DNA of 63,331 bases. It comes from Streptomyces sp. CoH27 (GTDB taxonomy: Bacteria > Actinomycetota > Actinomycetes > Streptomycetales > Streptomycetaceae). The notes below the pieces were generated by a model. It ran no database searches. It worked only from the letters and a program-made list of their open reading frames with translations, and was not told the DNA's origin. Within the stretch, counting starts at the first letter, position 1, and every line of letters begins with the position of its first letter. Of the stretch, positions 1 through 8,146 are shown piece after piece. The stretch lies in contig NZ_JAIQYY010000029.1 in NCBI RefSeq assembly GCF_020181035.1, positions 1 through 63,331 of the forward strand, given 5' to 3'. The translations under genes and the position numbers were made by a program.

Positions 1-51
1 TCCTGACCCTGGGCGTCTCTCGACGTCGTGGGGTCAGTGGCCTGTGTCCGT

Positions 52-86
52 GAAGACGCCTCACCGAACGAGGTGCCTTCTTTTAA
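52..86. terminator. possible weak hairpin terminator at the window edge
   Basis: GAAG and CACC at 52-65 can pair with GGTG and CTTC at 72-80, with a bulge, and the hairpin is followed by a short T run (80-84). A second inverted repeat, CTGACCC at 3-9 with GGGTCAG at 31-37, lies just left of it. These may be the 3' end signals of a gene outside the window. The stem is imperfect. Nothing else could be recognised in 1-224. Confidence 0.25.
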
Positions 87-224
87 ACCTCTAAGAGTCT
101 AGACCCACACTTGCGCAGCCTCGCAACTTTTTGGCGGGTCCTTGACGCCGCCGTGGTGTGATGTAGGCCATGGTCGGAAGTGCCGTCATGGGAGTCCTTG
201 GTGGCCAGCTTGTCGTGCGTCTGC

Positions 225-686
225 TCAGCCGAGTTGGATCGCCTTGACCAGCAGCAACAGTGCGGCGATGACGAGGTAGCCGCGCAGCAGGCTCATTGCG
301 AGTCTCAGGCCGGGCGACCAGACGACCGGTTCGAGCAGGGCGAGTGGCGGCATGCGCCAGCTCTCGCGTTCGGTGCGGGGGAGCTCCTCGGCCCGGGGCA
401 CGGCCGGTGGTTGGCGGGTACGGACGATGCGCAGCCACGCTCCGGCGGCCAGAAGTCCGACGAACAGAACCCCGTCGAGCCACATGGCGACCTGGGCGGT
501 GTTCAGCGACGGGAGCAGGGTGGTCGCGACGAGGATCCCGGACAGCATCAGGAGCACCGAGATGATGACGGTGGCCAGGATGTTGAGCCAGCGCGGGTTG
601 ATCCAGGGGCCGTGGACGCCCCGGTCGTTGCACAGCAGGAGCAGGAAGGCGCTGGCGGAGGGCAGCAGCAGCCCGGTCAGGGCCTG
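225..686 (-). pseudogene. C-terminal remnant of an NRAMP-family divalent metal transporter
   Basis: The minus-strand frame encodes about 153 residues that look like the last membrane helices of an NRAMP (Mn/Fe) transporter: a hydrophobic stretch, then LLLLCNDRGVHGPWINPRWL, which resembles the conserved loop of actinobacterial NRAMP proteins, then two or three more helices ending at a TGA at 225-227. The N-terminal two thirds are missing. The frame is joined directly, with no start codon or ribosome site, to the end of a serine resolvase fragment at about 687. It is therefore a fusion scar and not a gene with its own promoter. The identification is from sequence feel only; a profile search would settle it. 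Confidence 0.6.
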
Positions 687-1257
687 CACGGCGAAGAACA
701 TCGCCCCCATGCGCTGGGGTCGTAGATGCCGGTCAGGGGGCCCGTGAGGAGTTCGAGCTGGACGCCGGCGGTCTGGGGCTGGTTGGACAGGGTCATCAGC
801 TCGGCGGCGTTGCGGGCCAGGCGTTTGAGCTCGCGGATGGTGAGGATGTCCTCCTGGTCCGGGGCGGCCTCCTTGCTGTCGTACGCCAGCTTCAGCGCTT
901 CCTCCGCCAGCTTCAGCGCCTCCTCCAACTTCGGCCGGGTCTTCACGCGCGTGCTGATCTTCTCGGAGAAGATCAGCTTGCAGACCGGCCGGAGTGCGTC
1001 GAGCTGGCTCTGCAATTCCTGCCGGGCGGTCGAGTAGCGCGCGTACCCGATCCGGATCGGCTTCGCCGCCGCGGCGGCCGGCACCGTCTCCACGGGCGGG
1101 CCCGGCTTCCACGGCCGTCCCGGGCCGCGGTCGTCGGGCACGAGGACATCGAGTTCTTCGTGGAGCGCGGGGACGAGGATGAAGCGGGCGGTGTGGTAGT
1201 TCGTCGCGGTCTTGCCGGCGTCGGTGCGGCACGGACTGCCGGCCGGGGCTTCACACT
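687..1257 (-). pseudogene. broken serine recombinase (resolvase) gene
   Basis: Reading right to left, the frame contains the N-terminal catalytic domain of a resolvase/invertase-family serine recombinase: IRIGYARYSTARQELQSQLD, where the Ser of YARYS is the expected nucleophile, then RELKRLARNAAELMTLS and LTGPLTGIYDP. At 711-712 one base appears to be missing. The frame shifts, and the next resolvase motif (GAMFFAV) continues in another frame, which then runs into the NRAMP remnant. The helix-turn-helix DNA-binding domain is absent. An open frame extends upstream of the GTG at 1141 to a stop near 1257 (residues such as NYHTARFILVPAL) that I do not recognise. It is a dead gene, probably from a Tn3-type or related element. 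Confidence 0.7.
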
Positions 1258-1487
1258 ACGGTCAGTCGTTTCGTTCTACCGTGTTTGCGGCTTGATCGGA
1301 CGTCAGATGCACCCCGGCAGTCTGTCAGAACCGTCTCGCAGCACATCCGGGTTTTGAGAGGCCTTCTGCGAACGGTGACCTGCGGATTCGTGATCACTTC
1401 CGGGCCTGTCGCAGAACTCTCGCATCGCGTCGTTTGTGAGAACCGCCGTCCTTGGGGGCCGAGAGTGAGTCGGGCGATCCCACACTG

Positions 1488-1506
1488 CGAACATGTTCGT
1501 TACGAT
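1488..1506 (+). promoter_or_regulatory. tetR promoter with palindromic operator
   Basis: CGAACATGTTCG (1488-1499) is a perfect 12-bp palindrome, followed immediately by TACGAT (1501-1506), a good -10 hexamer, only 6 bases before the ATG of the TetR gene at 1513. The transcript would start at or next to the start codon (leaderless), and no ribosome site is visible. The same palindrome occurs before the monooxygenase gene (2313-2324), so this is most likely the autoregulatory TetR operator. Confidence 0.75.
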
Positions 1507-1512
1507 CGAGTT

Positions 1513-2208
1513 ATGACTGCCAGAAGAGAGCCGATCAGCCGCCGGGAGCGGCCGGCGAAGCCCGCCCTGTCCCGGCGCTGGATTGTGGACACCGCCGTGC
1601 GGATCATGCGGGCGGAGGGGCTGGGGAAGGTCACGATGCGCCGCCTGGCGCAGGAGCTGGATACCGGCCCGGCGTCGCTGTACGTCTATATCGCCAACAC
1701 CGCCGAGCTGCACGCAGCTGTTCTGGATTCCCTGCTCGGCGAGGTCGACCTGACCGGGCGGGACGGCGGTGAGGACTGGCGCGAGCAGCTTCGTGCCGTC
1801 ATGACGTCGTACACCCAGGTGCTGTTCGAGCACCCGCAGCTGGCGCGGGCCGCGCTCGTCGCCCGCCCGAGCGGGGAGAACTACCTGCGCCTGGTGGAGC
1901 GCATCCTCGATCTCCTCTCAGAAAGCGGCGCCGGTCGCGAGCAAGTCGCCTGGGGGGTGGACAAACTGCTCCAGGACGCGACGGCCACCGCTGCCGAGCA
2001 CGCGACACGTGAGCACGATCCCGCTTCCGAGGACGACTGGAACGCCACGGTACGTGCACTTCACGCCGTGGACGCCGCCACGCATCCGGCGATCACCGCG
2101 CACATGCCCGCCCTGATCGGCGGCTCGGTGCCGGACAGGATCCGCTGGAGCTTCGACGTCCTCGTCAACGGCATCACGCACACGCCCGTTCCGGGCACAG
2201 GAGGCTGA
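1513..2208 (+). CDS. TetR/AcrR-family transcriptional regulator
   Basis: 231-residue repressor with an N-terminal TetR helix-turn-helix at about residues 18-65 (WIVDTAVRIMRAEGL, VTMRRLAQELDTGPASLYVY) and a TetR_C-type ligand-binding domain behind it. The open frame extends upstream to 1285, but ATG 1513 was chosen because a -10 element and a perfect palindrome lie directly in front of it, which suggests a leaderless message. It is followed after 255 bp by a TetX-like monooxygenase gene in the same direction whose upstream region carries the same palindrome. Its likely job is therefore to repress itself and the monooxygenase-hydrolase-reductase cassette, with the inducer probably a substrate of those enzymes. 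The ligand is unknown. Confidence 0.88.
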   Translation: MTARREPISRRERPAKPALSRRWIVDTAVRIMRAEGLGKVTMRRLAQELDTGPASLYVYIANTAELHAAVLDSLLGEVDLTGRDGGEDWREQLRAVMTSYTQVLFEHPQLARAALVARPSGENYLRLVERILDLLSESGAGREQVAWGVDKLLQDATATAAEHATREHDPASEDDWNATVRALHAVDAATHPAITAHMPALIGGSVPDRIRWSFDVLVNGITHTPVPGTGG

Positions 2209-2298
2209 GTTCCGGGCGGGCTCGCCCGCCCTGCCGGCGGCTGCGGCTTGGTTGAACGCAGTTCTCTCGCCGCCTGCCGCTGACACACAGCCCGTACC

Positions 2299-2331
2299 GA
2301 ACTTGTTCGCAACGAACATGTTCGCTACGGT
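2299..2331 (+). promoter_or_regulatory. double TetR-type operator and promoter before the monooxygenase gene
   Basis: Two palindromes lie end to end: CGAACTTGTTCG (2299-2310, one mismatch) and CGAACATGTTCG (2313-2324, perfect and identical to the tetR site). They are followed by a -10-like TACGGT at 2326-2331. The layout (palindrome, one base, TACGRT) matches the tetR promoter. The intergenic stretch 2209-2463 holds no other recognisable feature apart from a ribosome site near 2455. Confidence 0.7.
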
Positions 2332-2463
2332 CTTGTGTGTGACCGAGCTATTGCCTGCCGATCACGTGTACGCCGGCCTTCCTCAGGAGCTTGGCGGTGT
2401 CGGCGGGACCAGCTCGGCGGACAGAGCGGACAGAGGTGTTCCCCTACTGCTTTCGGAGGCCCC

Positions 2464-3606
2464 ATGAGCACCAGCCATTTCCCGATCGCGATCGTCGGTG
2501 CAGGTCTCGGCGGCCTGACCGCCGCCCGTGTCCTGCACGTCAACGGCATCGAGTCGGCGATCTTCGAACTGGAGGTGTCGGCGGCGGCCCGTACGCAGGG
2601 CGGGATGCTCGACATCCATGAGGAGAACGGGCAGAAGGCCCTGCACGCCGCCGGCCTCCACGACGACTTCCTCAAGATCGTGCACCAGGGAGGTCAGGCC
2701 ATGCGTCTCCTCGGCCCCGACGGCACGGTGCACGTGGCCGAGGAGGACGACGGCACCGGCGGCCGGCCGGAGGCGGACCGCGGCGACCTGCGTGACCTGC
2801 TGCTCGGCTCCCTGCCCGACGGCACGATCCACTGGGGCCGGAAGGTCACCGGCGCCCGGGCGGTGGGCGACGGGCGCCACGAGGTGACGTTCGCCGACGG
2901 CTCGGCCATCACCACCGATCTCCTGATCGGCGCGGACGGCGCCTGGTCCCGGATCCGGCCGCTGGTCTCCGACGCCTGGCCCGCCTACACCGGCATCTCC
3001 ATCGTTGAGACCGACCTGTTCGACGCCGACACCCGCCACCCGCGCAGCGCCGCGGTCATCGGCGGCGGGTTCTTCATCGCCCTGGGGGGCGAACGCGGTG
3101 TCCTCGCGCACCGGGAGAGCGACGGCAGTCTCCACGTCTACACGGCGCTCAAGGCCGACGAAGGCTGGCTGGACACGGTCGACTTCACCGACCACGCTGC
3201 CGCCAAGGCCGCGGTTCTCGCCCACTTCGAGGGCTGGGACGAGGGCCTGCGCGCCCTGGTCGCCGACGCGGACACGATCACACCGCGCCGTATCCACGCC
3301 CTGCCCCTCGGACACCGCTGGGACCGCGTCCCGGGCGTGACGCTGCTCGGTGACGCCGCCCACCTGATGTCCCCCTTCGCCGGGGAGGGCGCCAACCTCG
3401 CCATGCTCGACGGCGCCGAACTCGCCCTGACCATCGCCGCCCACCCCGGCGACACCGAAGCCGCCCTGGCAGCGTACGAGGAGGCACTCTTCCCGCGCAG
3501 CGAGGCGTCCGCCGCCGAGTCCGCCGCCAACCTGGACACCATGTTCGGCGAGCGCGGCCTGGAGCAGATGGCCGCCTTCTTCACCTCCGACCCGGCAGCC
3601 CAGTGA
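2464..3606 (+). CDS. FAD-dependent monooxygenase, TetX-like
   Basis: 380-residue class A flavoprotein monooxygenase, close in length to TetX (388). It has the N-terminal Rossmann FAD fingerprint IVGAGLGGLTAAR (about residues 8-20), the GADGAWSRIRP motif near the middle, and LLGDAAHLMSPFAGEGAN towards the C-terminus, the FAD-ribityl-binding segment typical of TetX and related hydroxylases. An in-frame GTG exists at 2335, but ATG 2464 has GGAGG 4 bases upstream and begins just before the fingerprint, so it was chosen. TetX enzymes hydroxylate tetracyclines; many chromosomal relatives act on other aromatic or polyketide compounds, so tetracycline inactivation is only a possibility. The gene is in a TetR-controlled cassette with a hydrolase and a (broken) FMN reductase. 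Confidence 0.88.
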   Translation: MSTSHFPIAIVGAGLGGLTAARVLHVNGIESAIFELEVSAAARTQGGMLDIHEENGQKALHAAGLHDDFLKIVHQGGQAMRLLGPDGTVHVAEEDDGTGGRPEADRGDLRDLLLGSLPDGTIHWGRKVTGARAVGDGRHEVTFADGSAITTDLLIGADGAWSRIRPLVSDAWPAYTGISIVETDLFDADTRHPRSAAVIGGGFFIALGGERGVLAHRESDGSLHVYTALKADEGWLDTVDFTDHAAAKAAVLAHFEGWDEGLRALVADADTITPRRIHALPLGHRWDRVPGVTLLGDAAHLMSPFAGEGANLAMLDGAELALTIAAHPGDTEAALAAYEEALFPRSEASAAESAANLDTMFGERGLEQMAAFFTSDPAAQ

Positions 3607-3666
3607 GGCCCGCTCTCACGGCCGCTGCGCCCTCAGTCACTGAACCCCCGCATCCAGGAGCACCTC

Positions 3667-4404
3667 ATGACCGCACCCCATCAGCGCACTATTCCGGTGC
3701 GGCCCGGCCTCGACCTCGAAGTGCGCGAGGCCGGCACCAGCGGCAGCCCGGTCCTCGTCCTGCACGGCGGCCCCGGCCCCTCCAGCATCTCGCCCCTGAT
3801 CGACCACCTGGCACCGGATCGCAGGGTGGTCGCGCCCACCCATCCGGGCTGGGACGCCACCGTACGGCCCGACGACCTGGACTGTGTGCCCGCACTCGCC
3901 GCTGCCTACCTGGAACTTCTCGGCCACCTCGGGCTGAACGACGTGACGGTGATCGGCACGTCCTTCGGCGGCTGGGTAGCCACCCAGACCGTCCTGGACG
4001 ACTGCGAGGGCCGGATCTCCCGGCTCGTCCTCATGGACGCCATCGGCCCCGTCATACCCGGCCAGCAGATCACCGTGCCCGCCGGTCCACCGGCTCCGGC
4101 GCCGCAGGGCGGACCGTCCGCACAGGCGATGGCCGCCATGCGCGCCTACGCAGGGCCTGCCATGGCAGACGCCGACATGCTGCCCCGCCTTTCCACCGTC
4201 ACTTGCCCGGTACTGGTGATCTGGGGCGCCGACGACGCAGTCGTCACCCCCGACTTCGGTCGCGCATACGCCGCAGGGTTCCCCCACGCGCGATTCGAAC
4301 TCATCCCCGGCGCAGGACACCTGCCCATCCGCGAAAAGCCCGAGACGGTCTTCACCCATCTCGACTCCTTCCTCACCCACCGAACCTCGGCCACCGGCCA
4401 GTGA
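3667..4404 (+). CDS. alpha/beta-hydrolase fold protein
   Basis: 245-residue single-domain alpha/beta hydrolase. VLHGGPGPSS near residue 27-36 gives the oxyanion-hole HG motif. GTSFGG (serine nucleophile near residue 100) is the nucleophile elbow, VIWGADDAVV carries the acidic residue and GAGHLP the catalytic histidine, so the triad is complete. There is no signal peptide, so the protein is cytoplasmic. It starts 60 bp after the monooxygenase stop, with a possible AGGAG site just before ATG 3667, and is probably co-transcribed. It may hydrolyse the oxygenated product of the monooxygenase; the substrate cannot be read from sequence. Confidence 0.88.
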   Translation: MTAPHQRTIPVRPGLDLEVREAGTSGSPVLVLHGGPGPSSISPLIDHLAPDRRVVAPTHPGWDATVRPDDLDCVPALAAAYLELLGHLGLNDVTVIGTSFGGWVATQTVLDDCEGRISRLVLMDAIGPVIPGQQITVPAGPPAPAPQGGPSAQAMAAMRAYAGPAMADADMLPRLSTVTCPVLVIWGADDAVVTPDFGRAYAAGFPHARFELIPGAGHLPIREKPETVFTHLDSFLTHRTSATGQ

Positions 4405-4540
4405 ACCCCTGCCATCCGGTTCCCCGTCCGCGGGCCGACGTCGGCGTTGTCCTCGGCAAGCGGTTGATCACGCGTGACCGTGGGACCGATCCGCGCCCAG
4501 GGCGGGGAGCCGACCGCTTCTTCCACCGGCCGGAGACACG

Positions 4541-4925
4541 ATGACGAAGGTCGCGACCATTCTCGGCAGCACCCACACCGGACGTGCCGCGAACGCGTCG
4601 CACAGTGGGTCCTGGAGCAGGCCCCAAAGCGCGGCGACGCCGACTGCGACCTGATCGACCTCGCCGAGGTCGCCCTGCCGCAGATCGACGAACCCTTCCC
4701 GCCCGCCATGGGCCGCTACACCCACTCCGACACCCAGCAGTGGGCCACGACCGTCGCCACCTACGACGGCTACGTACTCGTCACTCCCGAGTGCAACCAC
4801 TCCTTCCCCGGCGTGTTGAAGAACGCCCTCGACCGCGTCTACGCCGAGTGGAACAACAAGGCCGTGGGCCTTGTCTCCTACGGCGTCGATGGAGGTGTCC
4901 GCGCCGTCGAAGCCCTGCGCGCCCG
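4541..4925 (+). pseudogene. NADPH-dependent FMN reductase gene, frameshifted and truncated
   Basis: The ATG at 4541 starts MTKVATILGSTHTGR, the phosphate-binding start of NADPH-dependent FMN reductases of the flavodoxin-like fold. Between about 4580 and 4598 the frame must shift: the continuation VAQWVLEQA, then PAMGRYTHSDTQQWA and EWNNKAVGLVSYG, lies in another frame that is not open from 4541. The protein would normally continue for another ~60 residues after GGVRAVE, but homology stops near 4925, where a Tn3 transposase fragment on the other strand begins. The gene is dead on two counts. It would have supplied reduced flavin to, or acted alongside, the monooxygenase upstream. Confidence 0.75.
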
Positions 4926-4929
4926 GTTT

Positions 4930-5064
4930 CGTACGCCGCAGCGCGATCAGATCACGGTCGACGTCGTCCAGGAAGAAGAAGCGTTCCAGCTCCGGACGCG
5001 TGGGCTCCTCGGCGAACTTCCCGTACGCCTCAGCCTGCGCATCAGTTAAAAATTCCACCGGCAC
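4930..5064 (-). mobile_element. 5' end of a Tn3-family transposase gene (remnant)
   Basis: The frame starts at GTG 5064 with PVEFLTDAQAEAYGKFA, followed by PTRPELERFFFLDDVDRDLI and ALRRT. This is the N-terminal DUF4158-type start of Tn3-family TnpA proteins. Only about 45 of the usual ~1000 residues remain; after ALRRT the frame matches nothing and overlaps the truncated FMN reductase gene. It contains a TTA codon. No 38-bp terminal inverted repeat could be identified with confidence in 5065-5166, which holds no gene. Confidence 0.7.
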
Positions 5065-5166
5065 CCGGCGGACGGTAGCCGTCCCTCACTAGTGATCAAC
5101 GATCTTCCCGGGGAACCCCTGCGTGGCACCCGATCACTGTGTTGGCCGACCATGATCAATCTCAGC

Positions 5167-5340
5167 GCTGTGTGCCGCCACGCAGGGGGTGCCGCCGGCG
5201 GCGTAGAGGTCGCACGGCAGCGAGGTGGCCGCCGGGGCGGCGGGTGCCGCGCCGGTGAGCACGCCGACGCTGAGCGCGGTGGCCGCTCCGGTCGCGAGCA
5301 GTGTGCGCTGCCGGGGCCGTATCAGTGAGCGGATGGGGAT
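5167..5340 (-). pseudogene. 5' fragment of a secreted GH54 alpha-L-arabinofuranosidase gene
   Basis: The minus-strand frame reads an Arg-rich N-terminus and a hydrophobic signal peptide (LLATGAATALSVGVLTG, then Ala/Pro-rich cleavage region). The mature start SLPCDLYAAGGTPCVAAHS follows, which is the beginning of GH54 (AbfB-type) arabinofuranosidases. Homology ends at 5167, where the remainder (over 400 codons) is replaced by the Tn3-related segment. A good ribosome site (AAGGAGC, 5347-5353) is present, but the codon at the expected start position is ATC (5338-5340), not ATG, so even initiation appears lost. Confidence 0.6.
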
Positions 5341-5801
5341 GAGTGAGCTCCTTCGACGGGTGGGGGTGTTTCACCTTTCCGTCATCACATGTCCGGAATA
5401 CCGAACAGCGCTCGGCGCTTCGGATCCTCAGGATGATAGAAATCCCGCCCCGATCGTCAATGCCTGTGACGCGATCCGCCGAGTCGCGGTCGAATCCGGC
5501 AGGCCGTCGGCGAAAAATTCACAGCGGAATTGCGCCACATTTCCTGGTGCAGGTTTCGATCGAACGGTGCTGGCGCGCCTTGCCCGAACAGGCCATGCTC
5601 CAGCCCCTGTTGCCTCCTATTCAGGGACTTTGTGGCCGAATTATCCGTAAAGACAGAATTTACTCTCCTGTCAAGGAAACGACAGACAGGGCACTGGAGG
5701 GAGCCACGGAGATTGGATAGTTTGACCTGACAACTCGGGGGGACGAAAGCACCATCAGGCACACCCGGCCCTGCGGGCCGTCGAGCAACTTACGGAGCAC
5801 C
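5341..5801. other. intergenic region upstream of the cluster regulator
   Basis: Besides the ribosome site of the dead GH54 gene at its left end, this 460-bp stretch is relatively AT-rich for the window and shows no convincing gene. TTGACC at 5722-5727 could be the -35 box of the downstream regulator's promoter, although no good -10 hexamer follows at the right distance. ACGGAG at 5792-5797 is the ribosome site for the gene at 5802. Confidence 0.4.
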
Positions 5802-6875
5802 ATGAGTGCGGACACATTCGACGAGCCCTTGCTCGACGAGTACGCGATCGAGCTCTATGGATGGATTCTGGACAACAGACGTGCCGATCTCGGCAGAGCC
5901 GCCCGAGACCTCGGCATCAGCCGGGAGCAGGCGGCGACCGCCTTCAAACGGCTGGTGCGGCTGCGGGTGGTCCGCGTCGACCCGGAGGACGAGGCGGTGG
6001 CCTGGGCGGTCGATCCGGACGCGGCCGCGGTCCTGCGCACCCGGCCCCTGCACGAGACCATCCGGCGTGAACAGGCCCAACTCGACCGTCTGCTGCACGA
6101 CTTCGACCTGCTGCGGAACCGTTTCTTACGCGCCCGCGGCGGTGAGAGCTGCACGCTGGAGGTCATCCCCAGCCTCGAAGAGGTACGGGCCGCGCTGAAC
6201 CGCGCCGCCGCCGAGTGCCGCGAGGAGATGGTCACCATGCAGCCCGGCGGGAACCGCCAGCCGGAGGCGCTGGAGGAGGCCATGGCCCGCGACCACGCCC
6301 TGCTGTCCAGAGGCGTGCGGATGCGCACGGTGTACCACCACACCTCCCGCTTCAACGGCCCCAGCCAGGTGTACGTCGCCCAGGCCGCCGCCCTCGGCGC
6401 GGAGTACCGTACCGTCCACGACCTCGTGGGCCGGATGATCATCTTCGATGGTCACAGACTCGCCTTCATCCCGCTGCGCGACGACGTCAACGGCGCCGTC
6501 GCCATCCGCGAGGCCTCCGTCGTCGCCTTTCTCCACCAGCTCTTCGAACACGTCTGGGCGCATGCCACGCCGTTCCACCCTGCGGCCCCGTCGCACCTGG
6601 AGAAGGTCGCGAAGGAGGTCGACCAGACGATCGTGCGGCTGCTGGCCGCCGGCCTCAAGGACGAGACGATCGCGCGCAGGGTTGGCATGTCCCTGCGCAC
6701 CACCCGGCGGCATATCGCCGACATCATGCGGCTGCTCGGAGCCGAGAGCCGATTCCAGGCCGGTATCCTCGTCGGCCGCTCGCTCGCATACTGGGGCCTG
6801 GACGACACGGCCGGGCTGCCCGAGCCGCCGGAGCCCCGCGTGCACGACATGGTGCTGCGCCTGCCCGGGGGATGA
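5802..6875 (+). CDS. TrmB/LuxR-type helix-turn-helix regulator, probably cluster-situated, with a TTA codon
   Basis: 357 residues. The N-terminal ~70 residues form a TrmB-like winged helix (AARDLGISREQAATAFKRL). The middle resembles the effector region of this family (MQPGGNRQPEALEEAM and onwards). Residues about 275-325 form a LuxR-type helix-turn-helix (IVRLLAAGLKDETIARRVGM, LRTTRRHI). Such proteins often accompany peptide biosynthesis clusters. Codon 109 (6126-6128) is TTA, the rare leucine codon read by the bldA tRNA in Streptomyces, so translation should be limited to the developmental stage when that tRNA is active. The gene faces the biosynthetic operon tail to tail, 5 bp from the end of the MFS gene. 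It is the only regulator beside the NRPS operon and is inferred to be its activator. Confidence 0.85.
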   Translation: MSADTFDEPLLDEYAIELYGWILDNRRADLGRAARDLGISREQAATAFKRLVRLRVVRVDPEDEAVAWAVDPDAAAVLRTRPLHETIRREQAQLDRLLHDFDLLRNRFLRARGGESCTLEVIPSLEEVRAALNRAAAECREEMVTMQPGGNRQPEALEEAMARDHALLSRGVRMRTVYHHTSRFNGPSQVYVAQAAALGAEYRTVHDLVGRMIIFDGHRLAFIPLRDDVNGAVAIREASVVAFLHQLFEHVWAHATPFHPAAPSHLEKVAKEVDQTIVRLLAAGLKDETIARRVGMSLRTTRRHIADIMRLLGAESRFQAGILVGRSLAYWGLDDTAGLPEPPEPRVHDMVLRLPGG

Positions 6876-6880
6876 GCCCC

Positions 6881-8146
6881 TCACGCCTCGGCGCGTTCGA
6901 AGTCCCGCAGATTCCGCAGGGGTGAGCACAGCACCCACAGCACGGCCAGGCAGCTGCCCGTCGCCGCGATCCACAACGTGCCCCGGCTGCCCAGGAGTTC
7001 ACCCAGCACCCCGCCCGTCAGCGTGCCGAGGGTGAGGGCGCCGAAGGCCACGAAACGGACGGTGGCGTTGACCCGGGCGAGCATGTGCTCGGGGCAGACG
7101 GCCTGCCGGTAGCTGACCTGGGCGATGTTGTAGACGACGGTGCCGTAGCCGGTCACGAACAGGCCGAGTACGGCCGGGGTCAGGCGGGCGCCCGGCCCCG
7201 CGAGCGGGACCAGGAGCAGCGCGGGGAAGGTGGTGAGCGGGACCAGCCATACGGCCCGCGCCTGTCCGACGGCGCGGATCAGCCGGCCGGCCGTGGCGGC
7301 GGCGAGGACACCGCCCAGGCCGAGCACGCTCAGCAGCAGACCCACGGCCGCTTCGGACAGGCCCAGGGTGCGGGTCAGGAAGAGGACGTTGACCGCGCCG
7401 AGGACCCCGCTGAAGAGGTTGGCGGTGGCCGTGCAGCAGGTGATGGCCCGCAGCGCCGCGGTGCGGGCCACGTAGCCGAGGCCCTCGCTCACCTGGCCGG
7501 CCACGGAGCCCCGCGAAGCCTCCTCCGGCGGGAGCGGGTCGGGCTCGCGCACCCGGCGCAGCAGGGCGGCGGCCAGAACATAGCCGCCCGCCGTGCCGAG
7601 GACGGGGGCCGCTGCCCCGGTGAGCTGGGTCAGGGTGCCGCCGATGCCCGGACCGGTGATCTGCGCCAGGGACTGGCTGGACTGGAGCCGGGCGTTGCCT
7701 TCGAGGAGCCGGCCGCGGGCGACGAGGGCGGGCAGATGGGACTGGTGGGCGATGTCGAACAGGACCGCGCAGACCCCCGCCAGCAGGGCCACGACGATGA
7801 GGTGGACCGTGGTCAGCACGCCGAGCCACCAGGCCGCCGGGACCGTGGCCAGCAGCAGTGCCCGGGCCACGGCGGTCCGGCGCATCAGCAGGCGCTGCCG
7901 GGTGCGGGCGACCCAGACACCGGCCGGGAGACCGATGAGCAGATACCCGGCCGTCTCCGCGGCGCCCAGCACCCCCATCTCCAGCGGTGTCGCCGCCAGC
8001 GTCGTCGCGGCCACCAGCGGAAGGACGGTGTTGCCGACATAGGTGCCGAACTGACTGACCGTGTCCGCCGCCCAGAACAGCCGGAAACCCCGGTGGGCGA
8101 GCAGGGACGCCGGACGCGGCGCGGTGACGGACCGGGCCACGCTCAC
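6881..8146 (-). CDS. MFS transporter, probable exporter of the peptide
   Basis: 421-residue major facilitator superfamily protein with about 12 hydrophobic segments, starting FRLFWAADTVSQFGTYVGN, a motif typical of the first helix of MFS drug-efflux proteins of the DHA3/MefA type. VWVARTRQRLLMRR lies in the loop between helices 2 and 3, the usual position of the conserved MFS motif. Its ATG overlaps the stop of the threonine aldolase gene by 4 bp (8143-8146), so it is translationally coupled as the last gene of the biosynthetic operon. Export of, or self-protection from, the NRPS product is the likely role, inferred from position. Confidence 0.88.
   Translation of the reverse strand: MSVARSVTAPRPASLLAHRGFRLFWAADTVSQFGTYVGNTVLPLVAATTLAATPLEMGVLGAAETAGYLLIGLPAGVWVARTRQRLLMRRTAVARALLLATVPAAWWLGVLTTVHLIVVALLAGVCAVLFDIAHQSHLPALVARGRLLEGNARLQSSQSLAQITGPGIGGTLTQLTGAAAPVLGTAGGYVLAAALLRRVREPDPLPPEEASRGSVAGQVSEGLGYVARTAALRAITCCTATANLFSGVLGAVNVLFLTRTLGLSEAAVGLLLSVLGLGGVLAAATAGRLIRAVGQARAVWLVPLTTFPALLLVPLAGPGARLTPAVLGLFVTGYGTVVYNIAQVSYRQAVCPEHMLARVNATVRFVAFGALTLGTLTGGVLGELLGSRGTLWIAATGSCLAVLWVLCSPLRNLRDFERAEA

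Noticed and set aside
2335..2463. Extended N-terminus of the monooxygenase from GTG 2335
   Set aside because: The 43 added residues are Arg/Cys-rich without homology; GGAGG precedes ATG 2464 and the FAD fingerprint starts right after it.
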